From Monoraphidium neglectum (lineage: Eukaryota > Chlorophyta > Chlorophyceae > Sphaeropleales > Selenastraceae), in NCBI RefSeq assembly GCF_000611645.1, contig NW_014013592.1, positions 1-53,285 of the forward strand: a stretch of DNA of 53,285 bases. Direction: 5' to 3'. Numbering within the stretch: position 1 is the stretch's first letter; every line of letters begins with the position of its first letter. The notes below the pieces were generated by a model, which had not been told where the DNA came from, did not search any database, and worked only from the letters and a program-made list of their open reading frames with translations. Position numbers and translations under genes: made by a program. Of the stretch, positions 48,101 to 53,285 are shown piece by piece.

Positions 48101-48562
48101 GGACAATCGCATGCTGCGTCGGTGTGCGCGGGGCGACGCATGCTGCTTGAGCATTCATAGAGAGCGGATGGTGCGTGACCTGTGGCGCAAGCTGCATGTC
48201 TCATCGCAGCCTGCACGCACTGCAAGCCCTTCGTGCAACAACCCGTCAAGGAGGGGCGGGAACGAGCGAAAACCACCAGGCCCGGCGGCCCGCCCCCGCG
48301 CCGCCAACGCCGCCGCTCACGGGTCGCTGCTGGCCGTTTCATAGTCCTTCGCCACCAGATTGCGCGCCTCCCTCACGGTGATGCATAGGAACTGGTCCTC
48401 CCCTGACACTGCCTCGCTGCCCGTAGTCATGCGGCCAACGCTGCCGACGCTCGCGCGCTCCGCGTACGCATCCTCGCCGGGGACCGCCGCAGCGGCGAGC
48501 TCTGGAACCTCGCCGTCTTCCTTCCATTTCTTGGACGCGTTGCGTTTCAGGGCTGGCCCCAT
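42192..48562 (-). CDS. C2-C2-VASt-transmembrane protein, likely lipid/sterol contact-site protein
   Basis: Exons 48562-48321, 48062-47982, 47756-47663, 47439-47375, 47106-47016, 46707-46585, 46397-46258, 45966-45858, 45563-44319, 44185-44047, 43543-43401, 43189-42881 and 42629-42192 join in phase to about 1,072 residues. First C2: DQFLCITVREARNLVAKD, SSDPFAKITLG, NRHPMW, LLVEMWDKDFAGIEFLGQ, with acidic Ca2+-loop positions present. A weaker second C2-like part (ALHVQLHGLNGLRANNL, SLYIRFGRF, GTTHTIAKTQIPVWDV) is interrupted by a 350-residue low-complexity linker and resumes at LTAGNLEIAVTLRLVPLP. VASt domain: NALYALMFGANTAFMAGFW, KVSYVKPLRIPI, CSVWEEQRL, GWVVECKMINDAPKGDCFYV, MQMVFHRQCLGRGMI. 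A C-terminal membrane span (LTLLALLLLAAAVL) lies near residue 1,030. VASt domains of Lam/GRAMD1 proteins carry sterols at ER contact sites. No GRAM domain is seen. The start ATG at 48562 is the first in frame before the C2 domain. Confidence 0.85.
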
Positions 48563-49239
48563 ACTTAGATTAGCACCAGCTTTTACAGAAAGGGCGCGCT
48601 CGGCCACCTTTTGGCCTGAGCGAGCATTCACGGCTTTCGATCGCTCTTATGATGCTTCAGGATTTGCCTCATCATCGGTTCATGGACGAGGCTAGACAAA
48701 CCTCTCGTTTTACAGGTCGGTAGGCTGGGGAACACCTGTAACACTAGATCCAGCAGTTGATATTATGATTATGTATCTGTTTCAATCTTTCAATGGGGGT
48801 GTCTGCCTGCAGTGTTTGTGGGTGCGGGTTCCACTTGCTCAGGGGCTGCTGCGTTTGGCTTGCGGCCTGCGAAAGGCTCGCAGGGTTAATGCCGTGGTGT
48901 CATGGCTTCGCTAAAAACATTCAATACGTTTGAAACATCATCATGTATTGTAAATGGTCCAGTAGCTCTGACCTGACCTTTGCACATTGCGACATTGGAT
49001 TCCGTCATTTCGAGCTTGGTGAGGGCGCCTGAGGGGTTTATCTTGACAAAGAAACTTTAATTACGAGGCTCGTTGTGTGTCAGGTAGCGTGCGAACTCCC
49101 TGCCACTTGAAACTGCAGTGCGCACGCATTGTGTGCTGCGCTGACAGCGCATGCACTCTGCCGGGCTTGCGAAGTGTTGTGCAAACTTTCAGACATCAAC
49201 GCACTGCAGGCCTCTAATTCAGATATTCAAAGTTGAGGG
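48563..49239. other. Divergent promoter region
   Basis: About 680 bases between the C2-VASt gene (-) and the acidic Gln-rich gene (+). It is AT-richer than the flanks. No TATA box or repeat could be assigned with confidence. Confidence 0.5.
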
Positions 49240-51505
49240 ATGGAGGGCGGTGAGCTAACAGAAGCGGCGCTCGGCAGCGCGGACGGCGGCGACGCGCCTG
49301 TGCACGTGCCAGAGGCAAACCCACCTGTGGCCAGCGAGGCGCCAGACGCCGAGCCCAACGTCGCCTCTGCCGGCGCAAATGAAGAGGCCCCTGCCGTCAC
49401 GACGCCCGAAGCAGCAGCACCGGATGAGGCGGACAGCGGGGAGACTGCTGCCCCTGTGGTGGACGGTACTGCCAGCCCCCTTGATCAGCGCGGCATGGAG
49501 CAGCTGACACACCAGGGCTCGGCCTAGGCAGAGCAGCAGGAGCAGCAGCAGCAGCAGCAGGCGGGGGAGGAGCAGCAGGCCGAGCACGCTGAGAAGGAGC
49601 ACGTGCAGCACCAGCGGGCAGGGCAGGGAGAGCAGGCCCAGGAGGAGCAAGAGCAGCAGCATGATGAGGGGCATGCAGGCCCTGACGTCAGCGCGGAGGT
49701 AGCTCAGGATGCCGAGGGTGAAAGTGGTGCGGGCAAGGGCGTTGCTGAGGAGGGCGGCAACGGTGGACACCAAGAGGCGTTTGATGAGGACGGCGAGTTG
49801 GATGCAGCGTTAGCTGGGCTGGAGCCTGAGCACTCCGAGGGGAAGGGCGCTGCAGCGGAAGTGGCTGCTCTTGAGGGCAAGGAGAGCGGGGCGATCGCGG
49901 GAAATCCCCACAGTGACACCGTGCCGGCGCTCCAATTGCGCCGATCATGCGAGGAGCGGACGCCAGAGGATCCGCCGGCCGAGGTGGCTGCGACTGCGGC
50001 TCCGAGCCACCCCGAGAAGGTGAGCCTTTGCACATAGAGTGAGCTGGCGGGTGGTTTAGCCTGCCTGTACATACTTCGGAACGATTGCGATCCACATTGT
50101 CTCTGAAAGCACGCATTCTAGCATGCTTGACAGGGAGATTGCTTGACCTTGTGCCCCAACAGGCCACTGCCAGCCCCGCCGAGGAGCATCCTGGCGAAGC
50201 CGCGCACCCCAAACGCCACGAGGAGACGGCGGTGGAGAGGCTGACGCAGCCGACGGCGATGCGCATGCTCAAAGAGCTGGAACGCACCCAAGGAGGCAAA
50301 ACAGAGTGGTGCGCTGCAGGCTCAGTGTTGCAAGATGTGCATGTGTGTATGCGTGCCCCTGTCGTATGGTCTTCACCATGTCAGCACGTGTGTCCAACAT
50401 ATAAGAGAGACTGCTGCGAGCCGCCATGTGGGCCGAGTAATTGCAGCTTGGTACATATCGATCAGGTGTCTCCTACCAGGATATTGTTGTACACCTTGCC
50501 TCAGAGAAACAAGCCTGTACCTGTCAAAGTTTTTCAAACTCCATCAACCCATCCAAAGGCATATTGCAAGCGGCGTGACTGCCAAGCAGAAGCGCCTGAC
50601 CCCGGACGAGATGACTGCCATGGTGGAGCGCCTCTGCACAGTCAAGGCCGCCGCAGGAGGGGAGCTGGGGCGTCCGCATGTGAGCGCCGGGTGGGAAATC
50701 AAGGGATGACGCGTCACTCGGTGAAGACACCTGCCAGCAGCCGTGTGCATTTGCAGGAGTCAGGATTGAGCAGGTCCACCCTTGGGCGATCATTTGCAGG
50801 CGGTGCGGCTGGTGTACGAGGGCGTCAAGGAGACCTATGTCCCGGTCAAAGAGGTGAGGGGAGGTAAATGCAAGGGTGGAGCGCCAACACGCTCACCTCT
50901 GCTCCATCCAGCGCTGTGGCCGGCCCACTTGCACATGTGCGAGGGTGCTGGCAGCGCTTTCAGCAACTCCCTGATGCCTGCCTAGGTGAACAATCTGGGT
51001 GAGATGGCGGCATCCAGGGGTGAAGCACTGTGCATTCAATGTCTGAGCCGTGCATGCCGCCCTGCAGGTGACCAAGCAGGAGAACATCGAGTACATGGCC
51101 AACCTATACTCGCGCTGCCAGGTCTGCGGGGCAACTGGACCCTGATTTCACTGTTGTTCAATTGTTGCACTCCAGCGCTCCCTCATCAGCGTGTCAGCAG
51201 ATGCATTGCACAACCGCCGTATCTCTGCCAGATGCGCCTCAAATCTTCGAGGCCTTTCCTCAGTTGCCTGTGTGCATGTGCAGCACATTGCTCTCAAAAA
51301 TGGCTGGTGGCAAACCCGTTCTCGCGCCTGATGTCCTGAATTCCAACCACGGCAGGAGACACGGGAGAAGACAAAGGCTGACCTGGCGGCCAAGTACCTG
51401 CAACCACTCGCACGCCCTGTCGCCGCGGCACGACCGGCGCCAGGCAAGAAGGGCGCTAAGCCAGCGGCTGCGGCTGCTGGGTCGGCGGGCGCCGCGGCGA
51501 GTTGA
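49240..51505 (+). CDS. Acidic Gln/Glu-rich protein of unknown function, interrupted by an in-frame TAG
   Basis: Not recognised. Exons 49240-50019, 50163-50308, 50571-50679, 50800-50853, 51068-51121 and 51356-51505 join in phase to about 430 codons. Exon 1 encodes an Ala/Glu/Asp/Gln-rich disordered region. Its frame is open over 260 codons except for TAG at 49525-49527, after which the same composition continues (AEQQEQQQQQQ...). Later exons encode amphipathic helices: PTAMRMLKELERTQGGKTE, KQKRLTPDEMTAMVERLCT, AVRLVYEGVKETYVPVKE, VTKQENIEYMANLYSRCQ, ETREKTKADLAAKYLQPLARP, then an Ala/Lys tail. The LTPDE...VERL / KADLAAKYL pattern resembles short helical repeats of some protist and flagellar proteins, but that is only an impression. 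The later exons keep phase and conserved-looking sequence, so the locus is probably functional with a sequence error, a recent nonsense allele, or internal initiation. A TGTAA follows at 51754. Confidence 0.6.
49525..49527 (+). other. In-frame TAG in exon 1 of the acidic Gln-rich gene
   Basis: The codon sits between GCC and GCA in a stretch where CAG is common. The frame is open on both sides with the same biased composition. One C-to-T change from CAG would create it. Two other genes in this window (23652 and 42192) end in TAG, which argues against TAG reassignment. Confidence 0.75.
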
Positions 51506-51542
51506 TGGCTGCCGAGTCGGCGGGCGCCGCGGCGAGTTGATG
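51481..51542 (+). repeat. Tandem duplication covering the stop codon of the acidic Gln-rich gene
   Basis: A 27-base unit beginning GTCGGCGGGCGCC and ending AGTTGATG occurs at 51481-51507 and again at 51516-51542, a 35-base period. The first copy encodes the last residues and the TGA stop; the second lies in the 3' UTR. Confidence 0.9.
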
Positions 51543-51753
51543 ACGAGGTGGCGCGGAGAGAGGGGGGGTGCAGGGGCTGCGAGGCGGCTGGCAGTGGCGG
51601 CCGGGACTGGGCAGGCCCTGCTGCTGGGATGCAGGGCCCGCAGGGCAAGCGGCGCAGCACTGCCACTGGGAACGGTCCTGAGTACTAGCAGATGGCACGG
51701 CAGATGTAGGCTAGCTGTGTGGCGCTTGCTTGAGTTGAGATTGTGTTCCTCCT

Positions 51754-51758
51754 TGTAA
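51754..51758 (+). terminator. TGTAA poly(A) signal of the acidic Gln-rich gene
   Basis: TGTAA on the sense strand about 250 bases after the stop at 51505, facing the minus-strand signals of the convergent aminopeptidase gene. Confidence 0.6.
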
Positions 51759-51826
51759 ATAACCCGGGCTTGGGACACGCAAATGTGGTAATACGGGCTA
51801 CACCCTGCCAGGCTGGGGATGCAGCA

Positions 51827-51841
51827 TTACACAGGATTACA
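51827..51841 (-). terminator. Two TGTAA poly(A) signals of the aminopeptidase gene
   Basis: Minus-strand TGTAA occurs at 51841-51837 and 51831-51827, about 230-245 bases after the aminopeptidase stop codon. The pair sits within 70 bases of the opposing signal at 51754. Confidence 0.6.
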
Positions 51842-52071
51842 GTAAGCTGGTGTTGCGTGAGATTTACGCAAGCAGGCAAGCGATTGCCGACTCGTTCATG
51901 GGCCAGAGTACGGTGGCGCTGAGAAGCATCCACTGGAAGCAGCAACGCTCGACGTCCGTCGGGCCAGAACCGCCGGGGGAGTGGCTGCCCTCGACGTTAG
52001 TGTCGGGGATGTCAGGCCCCTGCTGCATTGCCCACAGCACCGACTCTGCGTATGGACCTTGCACCACCTTC

Positions 52072-53181
52072 TCAAGCCGGAACAGCGGCGGCCGGCGCGG
52101 CTTGCTGCCGCGAGGCCACCTGCTCTGCCAATGGCCGGGTGTTGACCCTGAGCCACTCCAGCACCTTGGGCTTGTCCGCCAGGCGGGGCGACACGGCCTC
52201 CCACACCTGCAAGGGGGCGTGCACAGGAAGAGGGGAAGCGCGCCACGGTGGTGGCGAGGGTGAATATGCGGGATGTATTATGGATGAGCTGCGCGCAAAA
52301 GTTGTGCGGCAAACAGTGGGGTGGGACGCACCTTCCTCAGCAGCTGCCGAACAGCGCGAAGAGCACCAAAGGGCTCAAGCAGAGGCCCGCGTCATTGCCC
52401 CGCTCCGCCGAAACCCGGAACCTCGGGCCAGAAAACCCGCACGCCCGCCTGGCCGTAATAAGCAGTGGGCGAACAGCGGCCAGCAAGGCGTCTCTGAATA
52501 AAAATCACACAAGTTGATTACAGCGCCGCCCAGCATCCCCCGGCCCCCAACCCGACGCAACCCCTCACCTCTTTGTGGTAGTCATCCAGCCAGGCAATGT
52601 CCTCCGGCTTCATGAGGGACGGCTCCACCAGCGCGGTCTGGATGGGCACCTGCGTCAGCCGCCTGAAGCGCAGGAAAGAAGTGCCGCCAAACCTGGGGGG
52701 CGGGCCCAGAAATCGCGTGCATATAGGCGGCGGGTCGGAGGGCCGATAGAATGATGAGTAAGCAGCTGCAGGATGGGGGGTATTGCGTAGCGCCGATCAC
52801 GACATGCTGTATGCAGACTAAAGGGCCTCAACTCACTGAAGTCAACCACACCGATCTCACTTCAGCTTGACCAAACCCGTACGTCCACCCACAGCCACCT
52901 GGTGCGACACGGCACGTCCCCATGCAACGCCCTGACAGGTTCGACCTTCCTCACCGAACATGCATGCTGGAACCAGCCGTTCGCTCTCTTATACACAAAC
53001 GCACACACACACGCACAGCTGGAGACACATGCACACACCACACACACATGCGCACACACGCACACATGCACCCCCACCTGAACTCAGTATCGGCCTCCTC
53101 CACCACCACCAGGTTCTCGACCCTGATGCCAAAGCGGCCGTCCTCGTAGTAACCCGGCTCGTTGCTGCACACCATGCCGGC
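52072..53181 (-). CDS. APP1: Xaa-Pro aminopeptidase (M24B), C-terminal part only
   Basis: Removes an N-terminal residue followed by proline; a dinuclear metal enzyme, cytosolic in plants and animals. Three exons visible: 53181-53078, 52692-52569 and 52206-52072, all in phase. They encode AGMVCSNEPGYYEDGRFGIRVEN (two metal-ligand Glu residues, in NEPGYY and RVEN), LVVVEEADTEFRFGGTSFLRF, RRLTQVPIQTALVEPSLM, EDIAWLDDYHKE and VWEAVSPRL...VLEWLRVNTRPL, then an Ala-rich end. This is the carboxyl end of the catalytic domain plus the C-terminal helix region typical of the family. The remaining exons, with the other metal ligands and the two N-terminal pseudo-catalytic domains, lie beyond the right edge. 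Confidence 0.93.
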
Positions 53182-53196
53182 CTGGATGGAGTGACA

Positions 53197-53238
53197 ACAC
53201 GTGTGTTTGTGTGTGTGTGTGCATGTGTGTGTGTGTGC

Positions 53239-53285
<47 letters not shown>
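53197..53285. repeat. (GT)n microsatellite at the window edge
   Basis: A nearly pure TG/GT run starts about 15 bases beyond the acceptor of the visible aminopeptidase exon and continues off the end, so it is intronic. A second CA/TG-rich patch lies at 52996-53070 in the next intron of the same gene. Confidence 0.9.

Noticed and set aside
49525..49527. TAG reassigned to Gln, as in some ulvophyte algae
   Set aside because: Two other genes in this window end at TAG, and no other internal TAG or TAA was needed in any gene model.
49255..49773. Minus-strand frame of 172 codons with a Leu-rich stretch resembling a membrane protein
   Set aside because: The Leu run is the complement of CAG (Gln) codons in the acidic gene; no start or splice context supports it.
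50986..50998. Possible 13-base micro-exon (VNNL) between two exons of the Gln-rich gene
   Set aside because: Including it breaks the reading phase into the next exon, whereas a direct join of 50853 to 51068 keeps phase 0.

Overview
This window looks like nuclear DNA of a green alga (Chlorophyta, probably a core chlorophyte). It is GC-rich. Its genes carry many short spliceosomal introns, mostly GTGCG/GTGAG...CAG. Two proteins begin with plastid-transit-like leaders, and one is an RbcX Rubisco chaperone. TGTAA, the green-algal poly(A) signal, lies downstream of several stops. The introns hold (CA)n and (CAG)n tracts. I reconstructed gene models by hand from splice signals, reading phase and protein-family conservation; nothing was computed or searched.

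Layout: (1) 663-18718 (-): one giant gene of about 15 exons and about 4,700 codons for a plastid-targeted, membrane-anchored, Ala-rich coiled-coil protein. Its first intron holds a triplet-repeat-flanked assembly gap (17868-18459). (2) 20641-23144 (+): DMAP1/SWC4, a chromatin (SWR1/NuA4) subunit. (3) 23652-28232 (-): a protein kinase-like gene with HRD changed to HRA and no DFG, so a probable pseudokinase, with a polyQ/His-Arg-Ser tail. (4) 30255-31583 (-): RbcX with a transit leader. (5) 32069-37800 (-): complete glutamine-dependent NAD+ synthetase in 16 exons, two of whose introns appear to be GC-AG. (6) 39545-41303 (+): a free-standing copy of the domain that in bacteria precedes RluA-type pseudouridine synthase. 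(7) 42192-48562 (-): a C2-C2-VASt-TM protein, likely at membrane contact sites. (8) 49240-51505 (+): an acidic/Gln-rich protein with an in-frame TAG. (9) 52072-53181 (-): the C-terminal part of a cytosolic-type Xaa-Pro aminopeptidase, running off the window.

The genes do not form a pathway. Most are ordinary housekeeping genes. The least explained objects are the giant plastid coiled-coil protein, the pseudokinase, the free-standing RluA-associated domain, and the in-frame stop at 49525. Intergenic spaces are 0.5-2 kb. I saw no tRNA, rRNA, CRISPR array or intact transposon.
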